Position numbers and translations under genes: made by a program. Source: Macrostomum hystrix (taxonomy: Eukaryota > Platyhelminthes > Macrostomidae). From it: 64,000 nucleotides of DNA. The DNA lies in the NCBI GenBank assembly GCA_950097015.1, contig CATNEN010000001.1, forward strand, positions 17,736,501 through 17,800,500, written 5' to 3'. The number at the start of each line of letters is the position of its first letter. Positions within the stretch are counted from its first letter, which is position 1. The notes beneath the pieces were generated by a model. The model saw only the letters and a program-made list of their open reading frames with translations. It had not been told where the DNA came from and searched no databases. Positions 51,078-61,820 of the stretch are shown piece after piece.

Positions 51078-54000
51078 CATTCCTGCTGGCTATGACTGCT
51101 TCTGCATGGCAGACTCTGTCCGCCCTAGATCACTGATCTATGCTGCAAAAGCCTTAAATGCGTGGATGAGACCCGATCTCTCTAACGGGGACATCTGCGT
51201 CATCCAATCTGCACACATTGTGCCCAACAAGTTAACCCTCGTGGCATCCGCCTACCTGGCAGGCGACGCCCCCGTGGTCAGCGATACCCTCGTCGCCCTC
51301 TGATTTCGCCAGGGCACGAAATTTTGAGCTGCTCCTCGCGGGAGATGCAAACTCGCATCACACCCGCTGGGGTAGCTCAAAAATCAATGACCGCGGCGAA
51401 GAGCTCCTGGCCTTCGTTAGCGGCACGCCTCTTAACTTCTGCAATGTGGGCAACACGCCCACGTTCGACAATGGGCGGTGGGCTGAGGTGCTTGACGTCA
51501 CCCTGGCCTCACCCGGCATCCTCCCAAGGGTGCTGGGGTGGGAGGTGTGGGAGACCGAAAGCTCGCTCTCGGACCACCGCTTCATTCGCTTCAACATCGC
51601 TACCCCCGATAAGAAGCAAAAGCCTATTTGGAGGCGAAATGTCAGAAACACCGACTGGCCCGTGTTCAGCCAAAAGCTGCATGAGGGCCTTCGGGATTCC
51701 GACCCCTCCATGGCCATGGCAACCACGCAGGACCTAGATGGAGTGGCTGCCCTGCTGGGCGGCGCCATCACAGAGGCCTACGAAATGGCTTGCCCGCTCA
51801 AAGCCTACAAAGGCAAAAAATCGGCCCCCTGGTGGAACCCCGAGCTCGGAGTCCTGAGACGCCGAGCAAAGGCTCTCCAGAGGAGGCTGAAAATCTCGCA
51901 CGACCCTGATGACAAAGAGGCCTATACTCGCGCCATCCATGAGTTTAAGGGCCGGGTCAGAAGGGCAAAAGCGGACAAGTGGCGAAAATACTGCGAAGGG
52001 CTTGAGGGCTCGCGGCGGACGGCCCGCGTGGTAAAGGCGCTCACCAAAGACCGCTTCTCCAAGCTCTCATCGATCAAAAAGCCAGACGGCTCGATCACGG
52101 AGCGCCTGGAGGAAACGCTCGAGCTTATGCTAGGGCATTTCTTCCCGAGTGTACCGGCGCACTTTGGCCCAGACGACCACTCACGTGGAGGTCAGGGCCT
52201 GGCTCAGTCACTCGTCACGAATGACCGCATCGTTCGCGCGGCAAAGTCATTCAACCCTTTCAAAGCACCTGGGCCAGATGGTATTTATCCGGCCTTTTTG
52301 CATGAAGCGGTCAAAAATGGCCGCTTCCTCCATCTCCTCTGCAGACTTCTACGGGCCTGCATCGTGCTGGGCTATGTACCAGCGCTGTGGCACGAAGCCC
52401 GGGTCGTCTTCATCCCGAAGCCCGCCAAAGGCGACTATCGCTCGGTCAAGTCCTATCGCCCGATAAGCTTGACTTCCACCTGCCTCAAGCTCATGGAAAG
52501 ACTGGTGCTTTGGCGCCTTCTTACTGTAGAGCTAGGGCGGGCCCCGCTCTCCCCAAACCAGCACGCCTTTCGGGCGGGCCGGTCCACGGAGAGCGCCCTC
52601 CACTGCATCGTGGAGACTCTCGAGAAGGCAGTGCTGGGCAGCGGTTTTGCCCTGGCTGTCTTCCTAGACATTGAGGGGGCCTTCGATAACGTTGTTTTCG
52701 AAGCTTTTAAGGAGGCCCTGGTTTCCAGGGCCACTCACCCCCACCTCGTTCGCTGGGTCATGTACATGATCCGGCATCGCCACGTGGTGGCCCACCTCGA
52801 AGGCAGGCTGCTCTCGGCACCTGTCCTAAAAGGAGGGCCCCAAGGCGGCGTCCTCACCCCACTGCTGTGGAATCTCGTCATGGATGAGCTGCTGAAAAGC
52901 ACTCGTCCTGACCCAGTCCTGAAGGTGGGATATGCCGACGATGTGACCGCCATCTGCGCGGGCCCCTCGGCGGAAACCACCAGGGACCTCATCCAGGGCT
53001 TTATCAACAGGGCGGTGCGCTGGGCGGACCAATGCGGGCTCCGACTCTCTGAGTCCAAGACCGTTGCGGTTATGCTTACCAGCAGACTGCTCTGGACCAT
53101 TAAGCCTCTGACTCTCTATGGCAAGAATATTGCCATGGAAAAGCAGGTCCGGTGCCTTGGTCTCCTGCTAGACCATAGGCTTAACTGAACCCCGCACATC
53201 ACCACAAAGGCCAAGAGGGCCCTGGCCATACTGGCGCAAGTCAGGCGTGCCGTGGGCACCACTTGGGGGCTAACCCCCAAGAACCTTTAGTGGATTTACA
53301 CGGCGATCATTAGACCGTCAGTCGCTTACGCTGGCCTCATCTGGGCCAGTGCCATGAGCATCCAGAAAAACCTGGAGGCGCTATATAGGGTGCAGGGCAG
53401 AGCCTGTCGTATGACGCTGGGCGCCCCACCCTCCACTCCCTTCGAAGGCATGAATGCTTTCCTCAACGCTACACCCATTGACATTTTCGTCAAGGGGGAA
53501 GCAGCAAAGTCCACCCGTCGTCTTCTTGATGCGGGTGTCTCCTTCCAGAATTCGCGAGCCTTCTCGAAGCGCTCCCTTCTGCCTCACTCTGACCTCTGCC
53601 TGAAAACTCTGGGCGAGTGCGGAGGGCTCACTATCCTTTCGGACGGGGCCCCGGCCACTTTACTCCGGAGCCACAGGTACAAAGTCAGCATCTCCCCTCG
53701 TAATGAGGTAAAGGACTGCTGGGATGACCCGGCAGTCCACTGTTACACTGACGGCTCTCTGATGAACGGTAAATCAGGATTCGGAGTGTGCGTCGCCTCG
53801 GGTGGTGAGGTCCTCTGGACCCACTCCCAATACTGTGGCAAGAGCTCTAGCGTTTTCCAAAACGAAGTGCTCGCCATCAGCTTCTGTGCGGCTGAGCTGC
53901 GCCAGAGGCAGCTGGCTGGTCGGAGGATCTTTTTTCACTCCGACAGTCAAGCAGCCCTCAAGGCCCTCAGCCGCTGCACCTCTCGCTCCAGAACCACTCT

Positions 54001-54635
54001 TGGACTGCAACACCCAGTTAAACGGGTTGGCGCAGTCTAACAAGGTGGAGCTGCTGTGGATCCCTGGGCATGCCGGGTTCACAGGGAATGAGATGGCGGA
54101 CCAGCTTGCTAAGGCTGGAGCAGCCAGCTCCCTGATGGGCCCGGGCCCGGAGTCCCCGATCCCCATCTCAGTTGTCAACTCCAGCATCAACCGCTGGATG
54201 GAGACCCAGCACCGGAGGAGGTGGTCCAGCACCCTGAACTGTCGCCAGTCCAGGGCTGCGGTGCCAACCCCCTCTAGTAACCTGCGTAAGGCCTTACTCA
54301 GGCTTAACCGCAGAGACCTAAGAGCAGTCACTATGGCTCTTTCGGGACATGGCTGCTTCACCAGACACCGCTACCTTCAAGGCCACGTGCCTGAGGAAAC
54401 GTGTCCCTTCTGCTGCTCCGGACGCGAAAATGCAGAGCATTTCATCTGCCACTGCCCGGCCTTCACCCGGGCTAGGCTAAAACATCTCGGGCCGGCACCG
54501 ACTCTCGCCGAAGCCTGCTCGCCCGAGAACATCCCACAGCTCGCCCACTTCCTCCGGGATACCGGCCGAGCTGATTTCTTCCCAGCCTATGGCGAGGAAG
54601 ATCGCGGGGCGGAATCGACCGACGGACCACCCTGA
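51078..54635 (+). pseudogene. LINE ORF2: endonuclease, reverse transcriptase, RNase H
   Basis: APE endonuclease motifs LLLAGDANSHHTRWGS and SSLSDHRFI. RT motifs FKAPGPDGIYP, YRPISLTSTCLKLMERLV, AVFLDIEGAFDNV, GGPQGGVLTPLLWN and the catalytic VGYADDV. RNase H starts [17 protein letters not shown], continues [13 protein letters not shown] and ends [19 protein letters not shown] Cys/His cluster is [18 protein letters not shown]. Lesions: a frameshift near 51300, TGA at 53186-53188 (LN*TPH, expected Trp), TAG near 53288 and a frameshift near 54000. The few lesions imply recent death. The endonuclease 5' end was lost with the DDE_3 insertion. Confidence 0.92.
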
Positions 54636-54767
54636 GCGGCACCGCCTCGCTGGAGGCTGTCTGGCTGCCAGGGGTTAGCGATATGGGCGGCTTCAGCCGC
54701 CTCCTCGCTGCGTCCGTCATGGAGGCTCCCTGCCGCTAAGTCAAGTAAGTAAGTCAAGCTCACCAAT

Positions 54768-55790
54768 CTATAAATTATATACTTTGCTTATTCGTTCTTT
54801 AGTTACGAGTTACACACAATTTGGCTTAATCAATATTGACCAGGCGACAGTCCTAGATTTGGAACAGGTCTTCTTATAGGTTGGTTTATTTCATTGGTTT
54901 TTTAGTGCTTTCGTGCGTTTCCACTCACGTCTTGCGTTTTTTGATTATTTGAATTCAGGAATCTGCAATTTGAGAGGTATCGTTTACAGCTTTATATCAA
55001 GATAATATAATCATCAGAACTCGAGGATTTTGTCGACAGGCGGCAGGCTGCGGGTTCAAGATTAACAAGAGAAAGCCCACCCATTGTCGGCCGTTAGAAA
55101 CCAGACTTTGTACTCCGCTCAACCAAATACGCTCGTAAGCCGCACACGGGAGCCAAAGCTTCCGGTTTTAAACCGCTAACTGAAACAAAATTCGCTGCCT
55201 TGGTTTACTTTTATTGACACTGAGAGCCACAAATTCAGCACATGTAGAGTATTTAGCTACTTTTAGCGGTGAGAATTCAAACATACTGATCAAATTGTGG
55301 ATAGGATCGAGCCAGATATCATAGCTGAGTTTGACCAGCCTGATAGACAGCTAATTGACGCTTCCATTTTGTTACCCGCACTCCCATCAGTTAGTTACAC
55401 CAGGTGCGTGCGGCTCGATCACTGTGCTTTCTTTTTTCGAACTTCTCTCTCTCCAGAGTGAGCCCGTCTTAGTGGGAAATTAGCAGCAGCAGCAAAAACT
55501 GACAAAATTATTCGCTAACTTTTAAACTATTTACTTACATGCGCTCTCTATACACATAATTGTAATGCGATAAACTCAATACTTATATATATATATATGA
55601 TTGATAACGAGATCGATTGATTACCGATACTGACACAGATTGACTCTCACTCTGCTCTTTTAATTTGCTGCATGGTATATCATATAACCGAACTGACGGT
55701 TTTATATATACCTTGATTCCATTGCGGCGTTGACGGCTGCGGCAGCGACGACTCAAGCCAGTGATAGTAGTTATTTTGTTCAGCATGATT
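54768..55790. other. AT-rich spacer
   Basis: No gene seen. Includes (TA)n patches near 55588 and a CT-rich patch near 55445. Confidence 0.5.
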
Positions 55791-55849
55791 TACGACTTTG
55801 CGCTTTGCTTTAATTAATTCTTAAATTCAGACGATCATGGCCGACTTGA

Positions 55850-56170
55850 TGGACACGCCAGCGCCGTCCGCAGGGCTATACATGACGGTATAGCCGCCAT
55901 CATAGCCCGTGGCGGCGACGTGTGGGAGCTAATGTGGATGGCCTACCAGGCGCTCCCAATGGCCGGGATTGGCCATGCTGGTGATCGCCGAATGAGGGCA
56001 GGTTCGCTGCGATCCGAGCCACACCCGGCCTTACCATCATTGAGATGCAAGAAGGCGGCTACTATGTCCTGCAGGGCCCGCCCACGCAGCAGCGCGTTCG
56101 GGACCTGCTGGCAGCTCAGAATATCGATCTACCAAGGCCCCAAGGGTGGTGGCGGATGCAAGGTCCGGAG
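55850..56170 (+). pseudogene. Unrecognised protein family, copy A (frameshifted)
   Basis: The first frame reads AVRRAIHDGIAAIIARGGDV and WELMWMAYQALPMAGIG. The next frame continues IRATPGLTIIEMQEGGYYVL and QGPPTQQRVRDLLAAQNID. Both parts align with copy B at 57026. The frameshift lies near 55980. I do not recognise the domain. Confidence 0.6.
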
Positions 56171-56350
56171 TCTGGCTACGCCAGGCAATCATCTATATTC
56201 CGAGTGAGCTTCCCGAACACTACTTCCCTAATTCTAAATCCCTACTTCAAAATCCCCAATTTCCAATCTCTAATCCACCCGGCCGCGCTCTAGGTAAATT
56301 TTCAAGCCAGATATCCGTTTATCCCTAATTAGCCCTATGAATTCCGAAGT

Positions 56351-56464
56351 TCATTTTTCTCCTGCGAACATCGGTTCACTATCAGCGAGGCTGTCGGCCG
56401 ATTCGTTACCGGGGTGGCCAGAGTGCCCAGGAATCCACCTTAGGGACAATTTGTTATGTGTCCC
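56351..56464 (-). mobile_element. LINE RNase H fragment
   Basis: Minus-strand LGTHNKLSLRWIPGHSGH plus PGNESADSLADSE matches the [18 protein letters not shown] block of LINE RNase H. It is a short insertion within repeat unit A, bordered by a SINE family 1 relic (56460-56545, GCAGTGTACACTTCGCTGTG). Confidence 0.72.
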
Positions 56465-56679
56465 TAAGCGGCAGTGTACACTTCGCTGTGCCTTGGAGGT
56501 TGGCCCTTGAAAGCGCAAATTGCATTTTAAATTGCTCAGGAACATTAGTGTGAGATGCAAATCTAATAACCACTCTAAATTCAAGACCAAGACATCTAAA
56601 TAATAAATTAAAAGGACCTACCAGCTATGTAGGTGGCCTTGCTGGGAGTTTTGAGCTGTGTAAAAATGACTTGTATTTT

Positions 56680-57000
56680 GTAGTTTTTTTTGCTATATAC
56701 TGTATTGCCGATTTGGCTCTTTGCTTCTTTTCTTGCCCCCGATGGGAGTGGACCTGAGAGTTCCTTAGCTAGGTCCGACCTCAGGCCACTGCCCAGGGTC
56801 TCTCCTGGTCTTGTGCTTACCTCATTCTCTACTCTTGTCCAACCTTTCCTCTCGTCTCTCCTATCTTGACTTCGCTTCCTTTTCATTTTCCCTTCCTGTA
56901 GATATTCTCACCGTCTTTTTTATACGTGAATAAATGTGTACTGTACAATGTTTTAATTTCTTGTAACATGTTTTACGGCTTTGCGCTTTGCTGTCTGCAT
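56680..57000. repeat. 3' module of repeat unit A
   Basis: About 320 bp from GCTATATACTGTATTGCCGA through CCCCCGATGGGAGTGGACC to TTTTACGGCTTTGCGCTTTG. Near-identical to 57512-57832. Contains GTGAATAAATGTG, a possible poly(A) signal. Confidence 0.85.
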
Positions 57001-57025
57001 ACTCCTTTAATGTAGCCGTCCTATA

Positions 57026-57382
57026 ATGGATATTCGCGACGTCGTCCAGCGAGCCATCTCGCAGATTATCAACTCTGTTGGCGGCGTCGTCGAACTGCTC
57101 CGATTCTGTACGGCTCTCCGAGCTGTCGGTATCTCACGGGGCGAGGTGCTGGTAGCCGGCTACCCGTCCTTCATCGCTGCCATCCAGTCGACGCCTGGCA
57201 TCAGCGTCGTACGCATGGAAGACGACCGCGTCTTTGTGCTCCGAGGCCCGACAACACGTGAGCGAGTGCGTGAGTTATTGGCTGCGCCAATAAACATTGC
57301 GGACTTTTGGCTGCGCACATGGGCTGAGCGGGTCGATCGGGAAGGTGGTGGTGGTGCTAGGCCGGACCAAGGTCGGAATTAA
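57026..57382 (+). CDS. Unrecognised ~118-residue repeat-borne protein, copy B
   Basis: Open frame MDIRDVVQRAISQIINSVGG, then VVELLRFCTALRAVGISRGE, a PSFIAAIQSTPG loop, ISVVRMEDDRVFVLRGPTT, RERVRELLAAPINIADFW and a Gly-rich tail. Copy A keeps the same pattern (TPG, two beta-like strands ending YVLQGPPT or FVLRGPTT, RVR(D/E)LLAA) despite much DNA divergence. That supports past selection on the protein. The shape, helices then a small beta-hairpin and a helix, loosely recalls winged-helix/LOTUS-type domains; this is only a resemblance. The repeat setting suggests a transposable-element protein. Confidence 0.55.
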   Translation: MDIRDVVQRAISQIINSVGGVVELLRFCTALRAVGISRGEVLVAGYPSFIAAIQSTPGISVVRMEDDRVFVLRGPTTRERVRELLAAPINIADFWLRTWAERVDREGGGGARPDQGRN

Positions 57383-57511
57383 TTCGACAAATGGCAACCT
57401 AGAATTGGGGATAAATTAGGAACAGGGGTTTCAGGGAGATTAACTGACTTGGAGATGGATGGGAGCAAAATGGGGATACATTTTTAACATGGGATTGAAT
57501 TGGGGATAGTT

Positions 57512-57832
57512 TTTTGCTGTATACTGTATTGCCGAATTAGCTCTTCTTCTGCTTCTTTTCTTGCCCCCGATGGGAGTGGACCTGAGAGTTCCTTAGCTAG
57601 GTCCGACCTCAGGCCACTGCCCAGGGGCTCTCCTGGTCTTGTGTTTACCTCATTCTCTACTCTTGTCCAACCTTTCCTCTCGTCTCTCCTATCTTGACTT
57701 CTCTTCCTTTTCATTTTCCCTTCCTGTAGATATTCTCACCGTCTTTTTTATACGTGAATAAATGTGTACTGTACAATGTTTTAATTTCTTGTAACATGTT
57801 TTACGGCTTTGCGCTTTGCTGCCCGGTGGGAC
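57512..57832. repeat. 3' module of repeat unit B
   Basis: Second copy of the 56680-57000 block, differing at only a few positions. It ends at the same TTTTACGGCTTTGCGCTTTG word. With copies A and B of the protein frame this makes two tandem units, unit A enlarged by a LINE/SINE insertion. Confidence 0.85.
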
Positions 57833-57839
57833 AACCGCG

Positions 57840-57975
57840 CCCAACCCGCGCCCTCCAACCAGCGCCCCGCTGTACGCCCCACTATACGCCCACCCACCGG
57901 TCACTGGTGGGAGGGCGTATAGTTTGGCCAGGCGGCGCACTGGTGGCCCACCAGTGTGGGGCGCGGGTTGGGGTG
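57840..57975. repeat. GC-rich nested hairpin (palindromic insert)
   Basis: Outer arms CCCAACCCGCGCCC and GGGGCGCGGGTTGGGG; inner arms ACTATACGCCCACCCACC (57881-57898) and GGTGGGAGGGCGTATAGT (to 57923) around a 5-7 base loop. It starts where a third repeat unit would begin. It could be a small foldback MITE. Confidence 0.8.
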
Positions 57976-58043
57976 GGGGGTCGACGGGAGGTAAATAAAA
58001 TTCGGGGCATATCCTCAAAGTCTACTGTTAGTAGAAATGTTAG

Positions 58044-58480
58044 TTTGAAATCATGAAGCCAACTCAGTCGTGTAGGAAATCATTTCTAGATTGATTTTCA
58101 ATTGAATCCGACTCGATAAACTGTGCTCAAATCTATTGGGACACCGACGACAGCCATATAGTACTGACATGACTTTCCAGGTTAATAAGTTCGAGTGGAA
58201 ATCATTTGAAATCATGAAACCAACTCAGTCGTGTAGGAAATCATTTCTAGATAGATTTTCAATTGAATCCGACTCGATAAACTGTGCTCAAATCTATTGG
58301 GACACCGACGACAGCCATATAGTACTGACATAGTCAGAGTCAAGATAATATTTTCTAGGTGACTTTCCAGGTTAATAAGTTCGAGTGGAAATCATTTGAA
58401 ATCATGAAACCAACTCAGTCGTGTAGGAAATCATTTCTAGATAGATTTTCAATTGAATCCGACCCGATAAAGTTTGGCAT
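58044..58480. repeat. ~160/190-bp tandem repeat, 2.5 copies
   Basis: TTTGAAATCATGAAACCAAC recurs at 58044, 58205 and 58395. The second unit has 29 extra bases (TCAGAGTCAAGATAATATTT...). One frame reads SFEIMKPTQSCRKSFLDRFS then IESDSINCAQIYWDTDDSHI. It looks exon-like but has no recognised homologue. Confidence 0.85.
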
Positions 58481-58511
58481 GCTTATAGTCACTCTTTAAC
58501 TGAGCATATAT

Positions 58512-58613
58512 ACCGATAAGCTTCTAAGTCTAAGCTTCCGATATGGGCGGCACCGGCCGCCTCCTCGCTGCGTCCGTCATGGAGGCTCCCTGCCGCTAAG
58601 TCAAGTAAGTCAA
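58512..58613 (+). mobile_element. 5'-truncated LINE tail with 10-bp TSD
   Basis: CCGATATGGGCGGCACCGGC to GCTAAGTCAAGTAAGTCAA matches the 3' end of the 48280 LINE (about 54685-54756). GAGCATATAT flanks it at 58502-58511 and 58614-58623. It shows that the LINE family mobilised more than once here. Confidence 0.88.
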
Positions 58614-58789
58614 GAGCATATATTGATTTAATTATTTATTTATTTAATGATTTGTATTAGTAAATTAAAAAATTTAAGCAATGAAATGAACCAAGTCTTG
58701 ATACAACACTGATACAACACAACAACAATGATACAACATTGATACGATACAACGATACAATGATACAACAATATATAAACATTTAAAGC

Positions 58790-59740
58790 TCAGTTTAATG
58801 ACAATTATCCCAGATCCTCAGTTTGGTGACAACCCCAGATCCTCAGTTTCGTGACAATCCCAGATCCTCAGTTTAATGACAATTATCCCAGATCCTCAGT
58901 TTGGTGACAATCCCAGATCCTCAGTTTGGTGACAACCCCAGATTCTCAGTTTCGTGACAACCCCAGATCCTCAGTTTCGTGACAATCCTAGATCCTCAGT
59001 TTAATGACAATTATCCCAGATCCTCAGTTTGGTGACAATCCCAGATCCTCAGTTTAATGAAATGAACTAAGCCTTGATACAACACAACAACAATGATACA
59101 ACATTGATACGATACAATGATATATAATTGTATCGACAACAATATATAAAAATTTAAAGCTCAGTTTAATGACAATTATCCCAGATCCTCAGTTTGGTGA
59201 CAATCCCAGAACCTCAGTTTGGTGACAATCCCAGATCCTCAGTTTAATGACAATTATCCCAGATGCTCAGTTTGGTGACAATCCCAGATCCTCAGTTTGG
59301 TGACAACCCCAGATTCTCAGTTTCGTGACAACCCCAGATCCTCAGTTTCGTGACAATCCCAGATCCTCAGTTTAATGACAATTATCCCAGATCCTCAGTT
59401 TGGTGACAACCCCAGATCCTCAGTTTCGTGACAATCCCAGATCCTCAGTTTAGTGACAATCCCAGATCCTCATTTTAATGACAATTATCCCAGATCCTCA
59501 GTTTGGTGACAATCCCAGATCCTCAGTTTGGTGACAACCCCAGATTCTCAGTTTCGTGACAACCCCAGATCCTCAGTTTCGTGACAATCCTAGATCCTCA
59601 GTTTAATGACAATTATCCCAGATCCTCAGTTTGGTGATAATCCCAGATCCTCAGTTTGGTGACAATCCCAGATTCTCAGTTTCGTGACAATCCCAGATCC
59701 TCAGTTTCGTGACAATCCCAGATCCTCAGTTTGGGGACAA
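58790..59740. repeat. ~25-bp minisatellite beside the HES gene
   Basis: About 38 units of CAGTTTGGTGACAATCCCAG plus ATCCT, in variants TTTCGTGACAACCCC and TTTAATGACAATTATCCC. The variants recur in a fixed order over blocks of ~250 bp. An internal duplication repeats a GATACAACA-rich stretch at 58700-58790 and 59075-59150. Confidence 0.95.
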
Positions 59741-59833
59741 TCAGTCCATGACAACTAAATAAAAAAACGACGAAACTAATTCACTAAGTTGACTTATGCT
59801 GGAATGCCGGATGCTGTTGCCAGGGGCCGGTTA

Positions 59834-60199
59834 TCAAGGACGCCACACAGGCTGGGCTCCCTCCTGGTCCATCGACTGGCTAGATTCTTCGTCAGTAGAC
59901 AAAGCCGACACCATTGATGAGGCCGAAGACTTGCAGCAGAAGCTCATGGCCGTAGATTGAGTCTTGGCTGAGCCATTCAGCAGCAGCTCCACAGTCAGCT
60001 CCAGGATGTCGGCCTTCTCTAGGCGCTTAATCCGGTACGGTTTTATCACCTTGTTGGCCTGCAGCAGCTCTTTGAGTCTGTCCAAGCTGGCATTAATTCT
60101 GGCTCTGCGCTGCTGCTCCATCACCTGCTTGCTGATTCTCCTATGCTCCATCAACTCTACTGGGCGCGTGGTTCGTGTTTTTTTAATTCGGAGCTCCAT
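59834..60199 (-). CDS. HES-type bHLH repressor, short, C-terminus WRP
   Basis: 121 residues, one exon. The bHLH domain spans about residues 17-72: basic region EHRRISKQVMEQQRRARINA, helix 1 SLDRLKELLQ, loop NKVIKPYRIKR, helix 2 LEKADILELTVELLL. ERRRAR-type basic residues and the KADILE helix 2 are hallmarks of hairy/enhancer-of-split proteins. The basic-region proline typical of HES is Gln here. No Orange domain is evident. The protein ends AQPVWRP and then TGA TAA, one base from the Groucho-binding WRPW tetrapeptide (TGG to TGA). It may be a Notch-type target gene; the lack of introns fits a retrogene or a compact HES. Confidence 0.88.
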   Translation of the reverse strand: MELRIKKTRTTRPVELMEHRRISKQVMEQQRRARINASLDRLKELLQANKVIKPYRIKRLEKADILELTVELLLNGSAKTQSTAMSFCCKSSASSMVSALSTDEESSQSMDQEGAQPVWRP

Positions 60200-60222
60200 C
60201 GAAATTTCGAAATCGACCGGCC

Positions 60223-60239
60223 GAGTTTATAATTTTATA
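60223..60239 (-). promoter_or_regulatory. TATA-like element upstream of the HES gene
   Basis: Minus-strand TTATAAAATTATAAACTC lies 24-40 bp before the ATG at 60199. If used, the 5'UTR would be very short. It could also be chance in AT-rich DNA. Confidence 0.35.
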
Positions 60240-60873
60240 AGTACCCCCTGCACCGCCAACCCCCTGTTTCCTTTCCTCTATTCCCCGCTATAAGTCTCTT
60301 ATAGCAGCTCAAGTTCTGTGTTTATCTATATTAGCAAATTTTGAAATGTCAACTAGGGATAAAAAGAGGGCCTCAGTTTAATCAATATTCATAAAGGCAT
60401 TCAGAACAAGATAGTTTATTCACAGTTAGTCAATCATGTCTTTTTGGTTGGCACTCAACAGGCTGTTGTTGATTGTTGGTCATTCAGCTTCATCACCAGA
60501 CTAGGATTCTTGGGACTCCTTGTCCTGTTAGATAGGCTCTCCTTGTCCTGTTAGGTGTGAGAGGTGAGACAGTTGGTTTGCTGTTTGTATTTAGATCTAT
60601 AGCTAGGCAAGAAGGGGCAGAAGGCTGATAAGAGCTTATACAGGATTGTTAGCTATATTAGGTTAAATAGGACCACAATTGAGGTAATTATACAGGGCTG
60701 GTATGAACTGTGTATGGGGCTTGAGCATAAATGTACAAGATCTGATAGCTCAAGTGTACACTCTAGTACATCAGATAACTCAGTAAAGATAGCTAGCAAT
60801 ACCACAATTCTAGCTAGTGTTATAAAGACCTGGGGAAAATAGTGTTCATAAATAAATAGTCATTAGCTAGAGG
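60240..60873. other. Upstream flank of the HES gene
   Basis: AT-rich. Blocks such as CTCCTTGTCCTGTTAG are repeated at 60515 and 60538, and parts resemble the duplicated segment to the right. No gene. Confidence 0.45.
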
Positions 60874-61820
60874 AATTTCATAAACAGCAGTTTCAAGGCA
60901 AACTACTGCTCATGCAGTATCAAAACCAATAGCTCAAGGCAAACTGCTGTGCGTGCATTATCAAAACTGAGAGCTCAAGCAACCAGCAAAAAATTTGTCT
61001 GTTGGGTATCTTGGGCTGGGTTGGGCTAACACTAAAAATGATTATGTACTCAAGCACTTACCATAGCCTTTAATCATATGTGATTAGTTCTCATATGCCC
61101 TTAGCTATGCTATGAGAGTGAAGACAGCCAGATGCCACAATTCCAGCTAGTGAGCCAGTGTGATAAAGACCTGGTAAAATAAAGTTGATAAATAAATAGT
61201 CATTATTAGGAAATTTCATAGCAAAGTTATATAACTGTACCAGACCAAATAACTCTAGTGTACACTAGGATCACTTATATTGCTTATAGAAACAAGAAGA
61301 GAAGAGGAGAAAAAAGGACAGGAGAGAAGAGGAGAGGAAAGAAGAGAGGAAAGAAGAGCAGAGGAAAGGAGGGGAGAGGGGGAGAGGAGGGGGGAGAGGA
61401 GAGGAGAAGAGGAGGGGGGAGAGGAGAAGAGAAGAGGAGAGAATTTCATAAACAGCAGTTTCAATGCAAACTAACTGCTCATGCAGTATCAAAACCAATA
61501 GCTCAAGGCAAACTACTGTGCATGCATTATCAAAACTAAGAGCTCAAGCAACCAGCAATTGTGTGTTGGTATCTTGGGCTGGGTTGGGCTAACACTAAAA
61601 ATGATTATGTACTCAAGCACTTACCATAGCCTTTGATCCTATGTGATTAGTTCTCATATGCCCTTAGCTATATCATGAGAGTGAAGACAACCAGATGCCA
61701 CAATTCCAGCTAGTGAGCCAGTGTGATAAAGACCTGGTAAAATAAAGTTGATAAATAAATAGTCATTATAAGGAAATTTCAGAGCAAAGTTATATAACTC
61801 TAGTGTACATTGGGATCAAT
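60874..61820. repeat. 568-bp tandem segmental duplication
   Basis: AATTTCATAAACAGCAGTTT starts at 60874 and again at 61442. About 370 bp of each copy are more than 90 percent alike (GGGCTGGGTTGGGCTAACAC, AAAGTTGATAAATAAATAGT). The right copy is cut short after about 375 bp. Confidence 0.88.
61285..61442. repeat. GA-rich (AGGAGA)n low-complexity block
   Basis: About 155 bp of almost pure purine (GAAGAGGAGA, GGGGGAGAGG) at the junction of the two duplicated segments. Not coding. Confidence 0.92.

Larger units (their letters stand above)
48280..54756 (+). mobile_element. APE-RT-RNaseH LINE (I/R1-like superfamily) with 11-bp TSD
   Basis: Flanked by AGCTCACCAAT at 48269-48279 and 54757-54767, so both ends are defined. 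The 3' end is GCTAAGTCAAGTAAGTAAGTCA, a short degenerate repeat in place of poly(A). Contents: a 5' region with direct repeats, an ORF1-like frame, and ORF2 with endonuclease, reverse transcriptase, RNase H and a CCHC-type Cys cluster. A DDE_3 transposon sits inside (49345-51075). Frameshifts and stops mean it is inactive, but most motifs are intact. Confidence 0.9.
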
